Source: Rhodocyclaceae bacterium
GTDB lineage: Bacteria > Pseudomonadota > Gammaproteobacteria > Burkholderiales > Rhodocyclaceae
Length of the DNA stretch: 64,000 nucleotides
NCBI GenBank assembly: GCA_013791905.1
Contig: VMSX01000021.1
Location: 62,001-126,000 of the forward strand
Direction of reading: 5' to 3'
Positions 56,186 to 64,000 of the stretch are shown here, one piece after another. The notes under the pieces were generated by a model that made no database searches, was not told where the DNA came from, and was given only the letters and a program-made list of their open reading frames with translations. How positions within the stretch are numbered: position 1 is the stretch's first letter; every line of letters begins with the position of its first letter. The translations under genes were made by a program, and so were the position numbers.

Positions 56186-56698
56186 ATGCGTAGGTTCAGG
56201 GTGTTTCTATATTGGCTGGGTTTGTGGTCAATGGTGTCCGGGGTGAATGCTGCGGACGTGGAGACACTGCCGTCGGTCAAGGTATACGTGCCAAAGGTTT
56301 GTCTGGCCTGTATCGAGTGGGCGCAGTATCTACGCCAAAACGGGTTTACCGTGACGCTTGACGATACGCAGGACATGGTCGCGATCAAGCGCCGTTACGG
56401 TATTACGGCCGATCTTGAAGCGCGCCATACTGCCGTGGTGGGTGGCTATTTTGTCGAAGGACACGTGCCGGCCGAAGATATCAAGCTGATGTTGCTGGAA
56501 AAACCCAAAGCGCTGGGCCTGGCAGTGCCGGGCGCACCACGCGGTGCTCCCGGTCTGGACGCCATGATCGGTACCGGGTGTGAAACCGGCTGCACCATAC
56601 TGGAAGGGTCAGGGGTGAGCAACCGGGTGCGTCGCGAGCTGTACAACACTGTGCTGGTCAGCAGGAAAGGCAAGACCAGCGTATTTGCCCGTCACTGA
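56186..56698 (+). CDS. Exported DUF411-family (CopG-like) metal-related protein with extra cysteine pair
   Basis: 170 residues with a signal peptide (RVFLYWLGLWSMVSGVNAA). VKVYVPKVCLACIEWAQYLRQ has the CxxC of the DUF411 family, usually K-x-x-x-C-x-C-C. HTAVVGGYFVEGHVPAEDI followed by LGLAVPGAPRGAPG are the conserved family blocks. The family is linked with copper resistance by gene context in other genomes. Here the C-terminal part has an insertion with GCETGC before the final NTVLVSRKGKTSVF. ATG 56186 has GAGAGGGCGG upstream; no copper genes are adjacent. It converges with the ankyrin gene. Confidence 0.78.
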   Translation: MRRFRVFLYWLGLWSMVSGVNAADVETLPSVKVYVPKVCLACIEWAQYLRQNGFTVTLDDTQDMVAIKRRYGITADLEARHTAVVGGYFVEGHVPAEDIKLMLLEKPKALGLAVPGAPRGAPGLDAMIGTGCETGCTILEGSGVSNRVRRELYNTVLVSRKGKTSVFARH

Positions 56699-56783
56699 GT
56701 TGCTTGTTTTGCGGGCGTGATTTCTTGATGGCTAAGTGCCACCGTGCCGGAGGTTATGGTTCCATCGGGAAACGGTCGCTGCT

Positions 56784-57293
56784 TCAGAAGCACTCCTGGC
56801 CAGCTTTACAGCCTTTGAGTACCCACAAGGAGATGATGCCGGCGACTTCGTCGGCGCGTACGCGCCGGGCGAGGCTGGGGACATCGCGCCCTTCCCTGGT
56901 TTTGATGAAGGGATCGGCGCCGGCCTTGAGCAGAAGCTTGGTGTGCTCGCTACGCGTGGCAAATGCCGCCATATGCAGGGCGGTGGCGCCGCTCTTGTCG
57001 CGCGCATTGACGAGGGCTCCTGCTGCCAACAGCGCTTTGAGCGGGCCACTGTCAGGGTTGAGTGCAGCCATGTGCAGCGGCTTGGAACCAAGGGTGGGGC
57101 TGGCGGCATCGCGCATCGCAGGATCAGCCTTGAGGATGCGTTCGACATCGGCTTGCGTCCCCATGCGTGCGGCATCGAGGATGGGAAGTTCATTCATGAT
57201 GATCACACTGGTATCGGCGGCATTTGACAGGCCAGCGCCCAACACAAGCAAGGCGGCATAGAGGAAGGATTGAAACTGATGGCGTATGGTCAC
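56784..57293 (-). CDS. Secreted ankyrin-repeat protein
   Basis: 169 residues from GTG 57293, which has AAGGA eight bases upstream. The N-terminal signal (FLYAALLVLGAGLSNAAD) precedes three to four ankyrin-type units. The two best are SKPLHMAALNPDSGPLKALL with AAGALVN (about 70-97) and GATALHMAAFATRSEHTKLL with LKAGADP (about 102-129). The protein ends CKAGQECF, with two cysteines. Periplasmic ankyrin proteins near oxidative-stress or metal genes are known, but the partner here is unknown. The neighbouring DUF411 gene is convergent, not co-transcribed. Confidence 0.75.
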   Translation of the reverse strand: MTIRHQFQSFLYAALLVLGAGLSNAADTSVIIMNELPILDAARMGTQADVERILKADPAMRDAASPTLGSKPLHMAALNPDSGPLKALLAAGALVNARDKSGATALHMAAFATRSEHTKLLLKAGADPFIKTREGRDVPSLARRVRADEVAGIISLWVLKGCKAGQECF

Positions 57294-57382
57294 GGGTGAT
57301 CCTTGATGTTATTAAAGAAATCTTATCTTGACATGAAAGTGACTGATTCGCATTGGGAGCGGAAATTTAAGCCGTTATTGCA

Positions 57383-57432
57383 AAAGTCGGCGTGACCGAA
57401 GGAAATCCCCTTTTAGGGACTGGCAGGACGGC
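57383..57432 (+). repeat. Dispersed repeat, long form, without the large element
   Basis: AAAGTCGGCG, a core beginning TGACCGAAGGAAATCCCC, TTTTAGGGA and CTGGCAGGACGGC. It matches the right end of the element at 16546-16592 but stands alone in the 245-base gap between the ankyrin gene and the next gene. The rest of 57294-57538 contains only a presumed promoter region for the divergent genes. Confidence 0.75.
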
Positions 57433-57538
57433 AAGTTTACGGGTTTTCCCGCTGGTTTGATCTGGTCTTGTCAAGACGGCTTGGGGTACCATCAGTCTCG
57501 ACTATCTGCTTATTCACATTGATCTAGAAAGGTAATAC

Positions 57539-57922
57539 ATGGCCCGCGCCGACCCCGCTGAACAGGCAATGATCCGGATGGAGTTGCGCCGGTTTATGGC
57601 CCGCTGCGACATGCAGGAAGGGCAGATCCGGCGCGCCGACAGCTTGCGCGAGGTGGCGCGCCTGACCAGCATCCAGTTGCCCTACAAACTCTCCAACGAA
57701 ATCGAGGCGCGGGACGTCCAGCGGCGCGTGTCGCAGGTGGCCGAGGAACGCGCCCGCGAATTGATTGCCGAGCAGGTCGACGCTTTCAGACGGTCCGAGG
57801 GTGATTTTCAGGTCAAACTGCGTGGCAAGATGCGCGATGACTGGGCCAACCTGAGCGGGCAGCTGGCGCATCTGCGAAGCTGGGCGAACAGCCGGCTGCT
57901 GGTGGCAGAACAAAACCTCTAG
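57539..57922 (+). CDS. Uncharacterised 127-residue charged helical protein
   Basis: I do not recognise the family. ATG 57539 has AGAAAGG seven bases upstream. There is no signal peptide, membrane segment or cysteine cluster (one Cys). The sequence is rich in Arg, Glu, Gln, Ala and Leu with long helix-forming stretches ([40 protein letters not shown]), suggesting a helical bundle or coiled coil. Its codon use resembles its neighbours. It is convergent with bpt, overlapping it by 4 bases, and is therefore probably a real gene. Confidence 0.65.
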   Translation: MARADPAEQAMIRMELRRFMARCDMQEGQIRRADSLREVARLTSIQLPYKLSNEIEARDVQRRVSQVAEERARELIAEQVDAFRRSEGDFQVKLRGKMRDDWANLSGQLAHLRSWANSRLLVAEQNL

Positions 57923-58653
57923 CCTGCCGTTTCGAGCGGTTCCCAACGGCCCTCGCGCAGGGCTTCAAGCGGCCGGAATTGCGTCTTGTATGCCATCTTG
58001 CGACTGTGCTGAATCCAGTAGCCGAGGTAAAGGTGCGGCAGGCCCAGGTGCTGGCACTGGGCGATCTGCCAGAGTATGGCGTAGGTGCCGAAGCTCGCAC
58101 CGCTGACATCCGGTTCGTAAAAGGTATAGACCGACGACAGGCCGTCTTCGAGCAGGTCGATGATGCTGACCATGCAGAGCGTGTCGCCCGCGTGGAATTC
58201 GATCAGGCGGCTATCGACATGCGTTTGCAGCAGGAAGTGGGCGTATTGTTCGCGATTGTCGTTGTCCATGCCGCCACCAGAGTGACGGGAAAACTGATAG
58301 CGCTGATAGAGCGCGTAGTGTTCCTCGCGGAAGGCCAGCGAGCGCTCGCGGGCGACGAGATTGCCATGCCGGGTCAAGGCGCGGCGCTGACTGCGGTTCG
58401 GTGCGAAGTCAGCGGTGGGCACCCGCACCGGCAGGCATTCGCGGCAGTTGTCGCACCACGGGCGATAGGTGAAGACACCGCTGCGGCGAAAGCCGATCTT
58501 GACGAGTTCGCTGTAGGTGGACGCATCGATCAGATGCGTGGGTGTGCAGACCTGCGAGCGGGCAACGCGGCCCGGCAGATAGGAGCAGCCGTAAGGCGCG
58601 GTCGCGTAGAACTGCAGCAGCGGGAAGGGGGGCAGATCGCGCAGGTGCGTCAT
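57919..58653 (-). CDS. bpt: Aspartate/glutamate leucyltransferase
   Basis: Transfers leucine from Leu-tRNA to N-terminal Asp or Glu, marking proteins for ClpS/ClpAP degradation (bacterial N-end rule). The 244-residue protein has the ATE N-terminal cysteine cluster ([32 protein letters not shown]) and the C-terminal domain ([55 protein letters not shown]). It follows aat on the same strand with repeat copy e between them. Bpt and Aat are commonly encoded together in betaproteobacteria. Confidence 0.94.
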   Translation of the reverse strand: MTHLRDLPPFPLLQFYATAPYGCSYLPGRVARSQVCTPTHLIDASTYSELVKIGFRRSGVFTYRPWCDNCRECLPVRVPTADFAPNRSQRRALTRHGNLVARERSLAFREEHYALYQRYQFSRHSGGGMDNDNREQYAHFLLQTHVDSRLIEFHAGDTLCMVSIIDLLEDGLSSVYTFYEPDVSGASFGTYAILWQIAQCQHLGLPHLYLGYWIQHSRKMAYKTQFRPLEALREGRWEPLETAG

Positions 58654-58654
58654 G

Positions 58655-58818
58655 AACGCCCCCCCCCCTTCGCCCCCCTCGCGGGGGGTTCCAAACTGTT
58701 CGCTGGCGCTCGTTTATCACGGGGCGCTTCCCTTGACATGGGTGCGGGTTGCGGCTGGCGCCGCGTGCCGCGTTGGCTTGGGGCGGCCCGGCGCAAACGC
58801 TGTGTTTTCACGTTAAAT
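58655..58818 (+). repeat. Large dispersed intergenic repeat, copy e
   Basis: Blocks: CCCCCTCGCGGGGGG hairpin, CTGGCGCTCGTTTATCACGGGG, GGTTGCGGCTGGCGCCGCG, GCTTGGGGCGGCCCGGCG and TTTTCACGTTAA. The last block contains the stop codon of aat. This copy separates two genes of the same strand rather than convergent ones and could disturb aat-bpt co-transcription. Confidence 0.72.
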
Positions 58819-59512
58819 CCTGAACTGCGTCTGCCGGCCAGCGACCGGGCGCGTCATCCATGGCGACGAGCGCCGCCAAACGCGCGAGAAAATCATCGCG
58901 GGGGATGGGGCGGGCGCCGAGCGTGGCGAGGTGTGCGGTTTCCATCTGGCAGTCAATTATGCCGAAATTGCGGCGCGTGAGAAACGTGCAGAGGTGGGCG
59001 AGGGCAATTTTCGACGCATCGTTGCGCTGCGAAAACATCGATTCGCCAAAAAATGCCCGGCCAATCGCGATGCCGTAAAGCCCGCCGACGAGTATGTCGT
59101 CATGCCAGGTTTCGACGCTGTGGGCATAGCCGAGCGTGTGGAGTCGCCGGTAGGCTAGCTGCATTTCCGCGCTGATCCAGGTGCCGGACTGGCCGGAACG
59201 GGGCGCTCTGGCACAGGCGCCGATCACCTGGTCGAAAGCGGTGTCGAGCCGAACCGTGTAATCGCCATGCCGCAGTGTTCTGGCCAGCGAGCGCCTGATC
59301 TTGAGTTGGTCGGGAAACAACACCATGCGCGGATTTGGGCTCCACCACAAAACTGGTTCGCCGGGCGAATACCAAGGGAAGATGCCTCGTTTGTAGGCCG
59401 CGAGGAGGCGTTGCGGCGACAGATCGCCGCCAGCGGCCAGCAGTCCGTTCGGTTCAGACAGGGCGGTGGAGATCGCTGGAAAACCCGCGTCGATTTCCAG
59501 CCATGGAATCAT
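58808..59512 (-). CDS. aat: Leucyl/phenylalanyl-tRNA-protein transferase
   Basis: Adds Leu or Phe to N-terminal Arg or Lys, the second bacterial N-end rule transferase. 234 residues. Conserved start [27 protein letters not shown], then [63 protein letters not shown] and [20 protein letters not shown]. The start overlaps the end of the upstream ferric transporter ATPase gene by 4 bases, an unusual coupling of protein turnover with iron uptake. The TGA stop lies in repeat copy e. Confidence 0.95.
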   Translation of the reverse strand: MIPWLEIDAGFPAISTALSEPNGLLAAGGDLSPQRLLAAYKRGIFPWYSPGEPVLWWSPNPRMVLFPDQLKIRRSLARTLRHGDYTVRLDTAFDQVIGACARAPRSGQSGTWISAEMQLAYRRLHTLGYAHSVETWHDDILVGGLYGIAIGRAFFGESMFSQRNDASKIALAHLCTFLTRRNFGIIDCQMETAHLATLGARPIPRDDFLARLAALVAMDDAPGRWPADAVQDLT

Positions 59513-60573
59513 GCGATTTGACGGAATGCGACAACATGGTCGACATCCAGCCGGATGCCGATCTTTTCGCCGATGGCGTGGTTGTGGTGCGAAGGCACCA
59601 GTGACAGCACCTGAATGCCGGAGTCGAGTCGCAGGGTATAGAGGAATTCGGCGCCGCGGAAGGTCTTGGCGACGACCTCGGCCTGGGTCTGAGCGGCATC
59701 GTCATGCACGACGTCATCAGGCCGTAGCAGAATGTCGAGGGCGCAACCCTTGCCGCAGGCGAGGCAGGAACTGGTGCATTCGAGCGGCAGCTTGCTGTCG
59801 AGGGCTCCGAGCTCTATTTCGACGGTCTGGCGGTCGATGACCTGTCCCGTCAGGAAGACGCCCTGGCCGACGAAATCGGCGACGTGGCGCGTCGCCGGGC
59901 GATGATAAAGGTTATAGGGTGTATCCCACTGCTCGATGCGCCCGGCATGCATGATGCCCACTTGGTCGGCGACGGCGAAGGCTTCATGCTGGTCGTGGGT
60001 GACAAGGATGGCGGCGGTGCCGGTCTGCTTGAGGATGTCGCGGACTTCGAGCGAGAGCCGCTCGCGCAGTTCGACATCGAGGTTGGAGAACGGCTCATCG
60101 AGCAGCAATAGGTGCGGGCGCGGCGCCAGCGCGCGTGCCAGCGCGACGCGCTGCTGCTGACCGCCGGAGAGTTCGTGCGGGTATTTCTCGCCCTGTCCCG
60201 ACAGGCCTACAATCCCCAGCAATTCGTCGACACGCCGTCCCGCCAGCGCCGACTTTTCGCGCAAGCCAAAACCGATGTTGCCGGCAATGGTGAGGTGCGG
60301 GAACAGCGCGTAGTCCTGAAATACCATGCCGATGTTGCGCTTTTCGGGCGGCACTTGGCGGTCGGGTGAGCCAACCGTCACATCGCGCAGGCGAACGCTG
60401 CCCTGGGTCGGCGTTTCGAAGCCGGCGATCAGCCGCAACACGGTCGTCTTGCCGCAACCCGAGGCGCCCAGCAGGCAGCCGATTTCGCCGTCGGCGAGGC
60501 TCAGGGAGAGGTCGCGCACCACGGGATGGTTGCCGTAGGCATGACTGATGCAGTCAAGGGTGAGCAGGGACAT
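59509..60573 (-). CDS. fbpC: Ferric iron ABC transporter ATP-binding protein
   Basis: Powers Fe(III) import with FbpB and FbpA; also called afuC. 354 residues: Walker [13 protein letters not shown] (about 37-48), signature [16 protein letters not shown], Walker [13 protein letters not shown], switch [13 protein letters not shown], and a C-terminal regulatory domain (about 240-350). [13 protein letters not shown], between the Q-loop and the signature, is encoded over a perfect copy of the dispersed 23-nt repeat (60234-60256). It is divergent from fbpB with a Fur-like dyad between the two. aat follows with a 4-base overlap. Confidence 0.92.
   Translation of the reverse strand: MSLLTLDCISHAYGNHPVVRDLSLSLADGEIGCLLGASGCGKTTVLRLIAGFETPTQGSVRLRDVTVGSPDRQVPPEKRNIGMVFQDYALFPHLTIAGNIGFGLREKSALAGRRVDELLGIVGLSGQGEKYPHELSGGQQQRVALARALAPRPHLLLLDEPFSNLDVELRERLSLEVRDILKQTGTAAILVTHDQHEAFAVADQVGIMHAGRIEQWDTPYNLYHRPATRHVADFVGQGVFLTGQVIDRQTVEIELGALDSKLPLECTSSCLACGKGCALDILLRPDDVVHDDAAQTQAEVVAKTFRGAEFLYTLRLDSGIQVLSLVPSHHNHAIGEKIGIRLDVDHVVAFRQIA
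60234..60256 (-). repeat. Dispersed 23-nt repeat, copy 9 (inside fbpC, perfect)
   Basis: Identical to the copy at 62328-62350, 2.1 kb away, over 25 bases. Read in the gene as KSALAGRR, the same frame as in coaBC. Confidence 0.85.
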
Positions 60574-60594
60574 GGGCGCTAATGGCTAAAGAGG

Positions 60595-60617
60595 TAATTG
60601 AGAGTCGCTCTCAATTA
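60595..60617. promoter_or_regulatory. Fur-like dyad between fbpC and fbpB
   Basis: TAATTGAGAG-TCG-CTCTCAATTA is a perfect 10-bp inverted repeat located between two divergent ferric transport genes. Similarity to the 7-1-7 Fur box is moderate, but the TTGAGA/TCTCAA arms recur in the fbpA site. Confidence 0.6.
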
Positions 60618-60661
60618 TAATCTTCCTCCCTGCCTTCGTTGCCCCTGCCTCCCCGTTCCCT

Positions 60662-62326
60662 GTGCGTTCTCCACTGGTTGTTTTTACGACGCTGATCGGC
60701 TTGCTCGTTGCGCTGCCGGTGCTGTCCGTTGCTGCCAACCTGTTCGCCGGCGACACCGGGGCAACCTGGAGCCATCTGGCGGCGACCGTGCTGCCCGAGT
60801 ACATCGTCAATTCCTTGCTGCTCTCTGTGGGCGTTGGCCTCGGCGTTGCGCTGGTGGGCGTGGCAACGGCGTGGCTGACATCGATGACGGACTTTCCCGG
60901 CCGGCGCGTGTTCGACTGGGCGCTGTTGCTGCCGCTGGCGATGCCGGCGTATGTCATGGCCTATGTGTATACCGACCTGCTGCAGTTCGTTGGACCGCTG
61001 CAGACCATGCTGCGCGAGACTTTCGGCTGGGGGCGCGGCGATTACTGGTTCCCGGAAATTCGCAGCCTCGGTGGAGCCAGCCTGATGTTCATCTGCGTGC
61101 TCTATCCCTATGTTTATCTGCTCGCCCGCACGGCCTTTCTCGAACGCGGCTCGGGTACTTTCGAGGCGGCGCGCAGCCTGGGGCTTTCATCCTGGCAGGC
61201 GTTTTATCGCGTCTCGCTGCCGCTGGCGCGGCCGGCACTGGCGGCGGGTGTGGCACTGGTGCTGATGGAGACGCTGGCCGATTACGGCACGGTGGCGTAC
61301 TTCGCCGTGCCGACCTTCACCACCGGGATTTACCGTGCCTGGTTCGCCCTGGGCGATCGCGTGGCGGCGGCGCAACTGGCCGGTGCATTGCTGACCTTTG
61401 TGCTTTGTCTGCTGGCACTGGAGCGCATCAGTCGCGGGCGCGCACGCTTCCACGAAACCGGGCGGCGGCGCAGTGAACGGCGGTCGCTTGAAGGCGCCCG
61501 CGCCTGGCTGGCCAGCCTGGTTTGCCTGCTGCCGCTGTTACTGGGCTTTCTCCTGCCCGGCGCCTTGTTGCTCAGGCTGACCCTGGCTGGCGGGGACAGC
61601 GAATTCGGTTTGCGTTACGGCGTGCTGGCCTGGAACAGCCTGATGGTGGCTGGCATCAGCGCCGTGCTGGCGGTGTTGCTGGCGGTGCTGCTGGCCTATG
61701 GCCTACGGCTGGCGCAGGCACAACAAAGTGTGCAAGGGGTGGCTTGGGGCGCGCAATTTTCGCGCATGGCCAACCGCATCGTCGGGCTCGGCTATGCGGT
61801 GCCGGGTTCGGTGATTGCGGTCGGCGTGCTGATTCCCGTAACCCGACTCGACCACTGGTTGGCATCTGTCTGGCTCGATGTGTCCGGTCAAAGTCCGGGA
61901 CTATTGCTGACCGGCGGCGTGGCGGCACTGATCTACGCTTACTTGGCGCGCTTTTTGGCGATCGCCCTGCATACGGTCGAATCCGGGCTGCTGCGCGTGA
62001 CGCCGAGCATGGATGCGGCCGCCAAGAGCCTCGGCTGCGCGCCGGGGGAAGCGCTGCGCCGCGTGCATCTGCCGCTCTTGCGCGGCAGCCTGTTTTCCGC
62101 CGGCCTGCTGGTGTTCGTCGATGTGATGAAGGAACTGCCGGCCACGCTGGTGATGCGCCCCTTCAACTTCGATACGCTGGCGACACAGACCTTCACGCTG
62201 GCGTCGGATGAACGGTTGGCGGAAGCCTCGACGGCAGCGCTGGCGATTGTCGCCGTCGGGCTCGTGCCGGTGTTTCTGCTGGCGCGACAGATTGCCGCCG
62301 GGCGCGACGCGAAGACGGCTTGCTGA
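60662..62326 (+). CDS. fbpB: Ferric iron ABC transporter permease (fused two-domain)
   Basis: 554 residues with about twelve membrane helices in two homologous halves. Each half has an ABC EAA loop: EAARSLGLSSWQAFYRVSLP (about 177-196) and DAAAKSLGCAPGEALRRVHL (about 452-471). FbpB-type permeases are such fusions. The start is assigned to GTG 60662 just before the first helix; no Shine-Dalgarno is obvious. The TGA stop directly precedes the 23-nt repeat at 62328 and the large repeat copy f. It is convergent with fbpA. Confidence 0.92.
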   Translation: MRSPLVVFTTLIGLLVALPVLSVAANLFAGDTGATWSHLAATVLPEYIVNSLLLSVGVGLGVALVGVATAWLTSMTDFPGRRVFDWALLLPLAMPAYVMAYVYTDLLQFVGPLQTMLRETFGWGRGDYWFPEIRSLGGASLMFICVLYPYVYLLARTAFLERGSGTFEAARSLGLSSWQAFYRVSLPLARPALAAGVALVLMETLADYGTVAYFAVPTFTTGIYRAWFALGDRVAAAQLAGALLTFVLCLLALERISRGRARFHETGRRRSERRSLEGARAWLASLVCLLPLLLGFLLPGALLLRLTLAGGDSEFGLRYGVLAWNSLMVAGISAVLAVLLAVLLAYGLRLAQAQQSVQGVAWGAQFSRMANRIVGLGYAVPGSVIAVGVLIPVTRLDHWLASVWLDVSGQSPGLLLTGGVAALIYAYLARFLAIALHTVESGLLRVTPSMDAAAKSLGCAPGEALRRVHLPLLRGSLFSAGLLVFVDVMKELPATLVMRPFNFDTLATQTFTLASDERLAEASTAALAIVAVGLVPVFLLARQIAAGRDAKTAC

Positions 62327-62327
62327 C

Positions 62328-62511
62328 GCCGTCCCGCCAGCGCCGACTTTTCACGTGAAAGACGTAGCGTTTGCGCCGGGCCGTCCCAAGCAAACGCGGC
62401 ACGCGGCGCAGCCGCAATCCGCACCCAAGCCACAATAAGTGCGCCCCGTGATACACGAGCGCAGCGAACCGTCCAGAACCCCCCGAGAGGGGGGCAAAGG
62501 GGGGCGGGTGA
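62328..62511 (-). repeat. Large dispersed intergenic repeat, copy f, ending in a perfect 23-nt repeat
   Basis: In minus orientation: CCCCCCTCTCGGGGGG-type hairpin, GCTGCGCTCGTGTATCACGGGG, GGATTGCGGCTGCGCCGCGT, GCCGCGTTTGCTTGGGACGG, GCGTCTTTCACG, then AAAAGTCGGCG and CTGGCGGGACGGC (23-nt copy 10, 62328-62350). One end touches the fbpB stop and the other the fbpA stop. Confidence 0.78.
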
Positions 62512-63525
62512 CTATCTCCAGCCGACCCGGTCGTAAATCTTCTGGGCGAGGGTGGCGTTCTTCGCCAGCGTGCCGATCGGCAGAGCGTCGGCCTTGTACT
62601 TGCCCAGCGCGTTGAGCGCCGTGTTGTTGGTTTTCACGGTCGGCACGACCGGCGTTTCGTTATTGCCATCGGCGAAATAGATCTGCGCTTCGTCCGAAGC
62701 GAGATATTCGAGGAACTTCACTGCGGCCTCCTTATTCGGTGCGGTCTTCAGCATGCCGCCGCCGGAGATGTTGATGTGCACGCCCTGCGATTGCTGGTTC
62801 GGCCAGATGACGCCGACCTTTTCCGCGATGGCGCGATCTTCCGGTTTGTCCGAACGCATCAGGCGTACCAGATAGTAGGTGTTGGAAATCGCCACGCCGC
62901 ATTCGCCGGCCGCCACGGCCTTGATCTGGTCGGTATCGCCGCCCTTTGCCGGCCGTGCGAAGTTGGCGAATACGGCCCTGGCCCAGGCTTCGGCTTTCTG
63001 TTCGCCATGGTGCGCAATCAGCGAGGAAAGCAGTGAAAGATTGTATGGATGCGAGCCTGAACGGCTGCATACCTGGTCCTTGAATTTCGGCCCGGCCAGA
63101 TCCTCGTAATTGCGCAGGTCTTCCGGCTTCACGGTGCTCTTGTTGTAGATCAGCGTGCGTGCCCGCGTCGAAAAGGCGAACCAGTCATTGGTGCGCAGAT
63201 GGGCGGGGATGCGCGCTTCGAGTACTTTCGATTTCACCGACGCGAACAAACCCAGTTCGTCGGCCTTGGCGAGGCGCGCGGCATCGACAGTGAGGAACAC
63301 ATCGGCCGGGCTGTGGATGCCCTCGTTCTTGATGCGCTCCAGTAGTTCGTCTTCCTTCGCCTCGATGCGATTGATCTTGATGCCGGTCTGCTTGGTGAAA
63401 TTGGCGTATAGCGCCTCGTCGGTCTGATAGTGGCGCGCCGAGTAAAGGTTGAGTTCCTTGTCGGCAGCGTGGATGGCGGGGCTGACCAGAGCGGCCAGCA
63501 GCAGGGAAATTGCGGTGAGTTTCAT
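62512..63525 (-). CDS. fbpA: Ferric iron-binding periplasmic protein
   Basis: 337 residues from ATG 63525, with a clear signal peptide (LTAISLLLAALVSPAIHAAD). The mature start KELNLYSARHYQTDEALYANF is the FbpA/FutA transferrin-like fold. Paired tyrosines in SNTYYLVRLM (about 218-219) are the usual Fe(III) ligands, with YSARHY contributing a further Tyr/His. GGDTDQIKAVAAGECGVAI and WPNQQSQGVHINISGGGMLK are typical. The open frame to 63600 crosses the Fur box and is not credible. It is convergent with fbpB and has its own promoter. Confidence 0.94.
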   Translation of the reverse strand: MKLTAISLLLAALVSPAIHAADKELNLYSARHYQTDEALYANFTKQTGIKINRIEAKEDELLERIKNEGIHSPADVFLTVDAARLAKADELGLFASVKSKVLEARIPAHLRTNDWFAFSTRARTLIYNKSTVKPEDLRNYEDLAGPKFKDQVCSRSGSHPYNLSLLSSLIAHHGEQKAEAWARAVFANFARPAKGGDTDQIKAVAAGECGVAISNTYYLVRLMRSDKPEDRAIAEKVGVIWPNQQSQGVHINISGGGMLKTAPNKEAAVKFLEYLASDEAQIYFADGNNETPVVPTVKTNNTALNALGKYKADALPIGTLAKNATLAQKIYDRVGWR

Positions 63526-63584
63526 TGAATGCTCCGATTGTGGGCAGGTGAGAAAAGTGGTTTGATGCCCGTATATTATCAGAA

Positions 63585-63599
63585 TAAGAATGATTCTCA
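63585..63599 (-). promoter_or_regulatory. Fur box upstream of fbpA
   Basis: On the minus strand TGAGAATCATTCTTA matches the 7-1-7 Fur consensus TGATAAT-N-ATTATCA at 11 or 12 of 14 positions, 60 bases upstream of the fbpA start. Confidence 0.75.
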
Positions 63600-63696
63600 A
63601 TCACAAAAGTTCAGATAGTAATCCGGATGTAAGGTGGGCGTAATTCCCTTGGATATAATCAACTGAAATTAGAGGGTATTTAGCGAGGAGACACTG

Positions 63697-64000
63697 ATGA
63701 CTTTCAATGCTTACTTGATTCAGCAGGACGAGGGCAAGGTTTCCGCCGGTTTTGTCGATATGTCGGAAGACCAACTCGATCCCGGCGAAGTGACGATTGC
63801 GGTGGCGTATTCGGGCGTGAACTACAAGGATGCCTTGGCCGCCACCGGGGCTGGCCGCATCATCCGGCGTTTTCCTTGCGTCGGCGGGGTCGATCTGGCC
63901 GGCACGGTGGTCACTAGCACCGACCCGGCGTTTGCACCCGGCGACCAGGTGCTGGCGACCAGTTACGACATCGGCGTCGCGCATCACGGCGGCTTTGCCG
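63697..64000 (+). CDS. acuI: Acryloyl-CoA reductase / YhdH-type quinone oxidoreductase, N-terminal part
   Basis: The first 101 codons are present and the gene runs off the right edge. GCGAGGAGACACTG before ATG 63697 is a strong ribosome binding site. MTFNAYLIQQDEGKVSAGF, VAYSGVNYKDALAATGAGRI, PCVGGVDLAGTVV and APGDQVLATSYDIGVAHHGG are the GroES-like domain of the medium-chain dehydrogenase subgroup AcuI/YhdH. It reduces acryloyl-CoA to propionyl-CoA in organisms where it has been studied. It lacks the zinc-binding cysteines of alcohol dehydrogenases in the visible part. Confidence 0.9.
   Translation, partial: MTFNAYLIQQDEGKVSAGFVDMSEDQLDPGEVTIAVAYSGVNYKDALAATGAGRIIRRFPCVGGVDLAGTVVTSTDPAFAPGDQVLATSYDIGVAHHGGFA

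Overview
The window (about 60-65% G+C by eye) looks like a chromosomal segment of a betaproteobacterium, most likely Rhodocyclales in the broad sense. This is an inference from the housekeeping order rpmB-rpmG-radC, coaBC-dut and sdhCDAB-sdhE-gltA-sucAB-lpd-zapE, and from protein resemblance. No 16S rRNA is present to settle it. I see no tRNA or rRNA gene, CRISPR array, prophage or transposase. Coding density is high and no clear pseudogene was found.

Layout. 1-4.3 kb: the edge of a PhnD-type sensor gene, a TehA/SLAC1 transporter, ribosomal proteins L28 and L33, RadC, CoaBC and dUTPase. 4.5-8.1 kb: a redox operon with a tetrahaem NapC/NirT cytochrome, an ethylbenzene-dehydrogenase-gamma-like cytochrome and both subunits of flavocytochrome c sulfide dehydrogenase. 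8.7-16.4 kb: malate synthase, then the glycerate pathway (gcl-hyi-glxR-gckA) with a divergent LysR regulator. 16.6-22.1 kb: a hybrid histidine kinase, a REC-GGDEF protein and a double-REC protein in one operon. 22.3-28.2 kb: isocitrate lyase, a dCache-GGDEF cyclase, a TauE/SafE permease and a membrane GGDEF-EAL protein. 28.3-46.1 kb: a TCA-cycle supercluster split around a GntR regulator, with mdh-citE-like-DUF3617-acnB leftward and gntR-sdhCDAB-sdhE-gltA-sucA-sucB-lpdA-zapE rightward. 46.3-57.9 kb: a PhnD/GGDEF-EAL pair, mutS, plsB, pyrD, a DUF411 protein, an ankyrin protein and a small unknown protein. 57.9-64 kb: the N-end-rule transferases bpt and aat, a Fur-box-flanked ferric iron ABC transporter (fbpC/afuC, fbpB, fbpA) and the start of acuI/yhdH.

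How the genes fit together. The window holds most of the oxidative TCA cycle, both glyoxylate-bypass enzymes and the glyoxylate-to-glycerate route. A near-identical palindrome (TCTT-RYAT-AAGA type) lies upstream of aceB, upstream of aceA and between mdh and gntR. This suggests that the GntR protein co-regulates the TCA cycle and the bypass. Four proteins with GGDEF domains (two also with EAL), a hybrid kinase and a PhnD sensor component show heavy investment in c-di-GMP and phosphorelay signalling.

The most unusual signal is at the nucleotide level. A 23-nt repeat with core AAGTCGGCGCTGG occurs ten times. Eight copies lie inside unrelated coding sequences (coaBC, gckA, lysR, acnB, sucB, mutS, plsB, afuC), read in different frames and on both strands. 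The other two lie at the edges of larger intergenic repeats. The same motif forms one end of a dispersed element of about 150-240 bp that sits directly against stop codons, mostly between convergent genes, and even encodes the C-terminal tails of two unrelated proteins. This may be a DNA-uptake-like signal or an unusual miniature repeat family.
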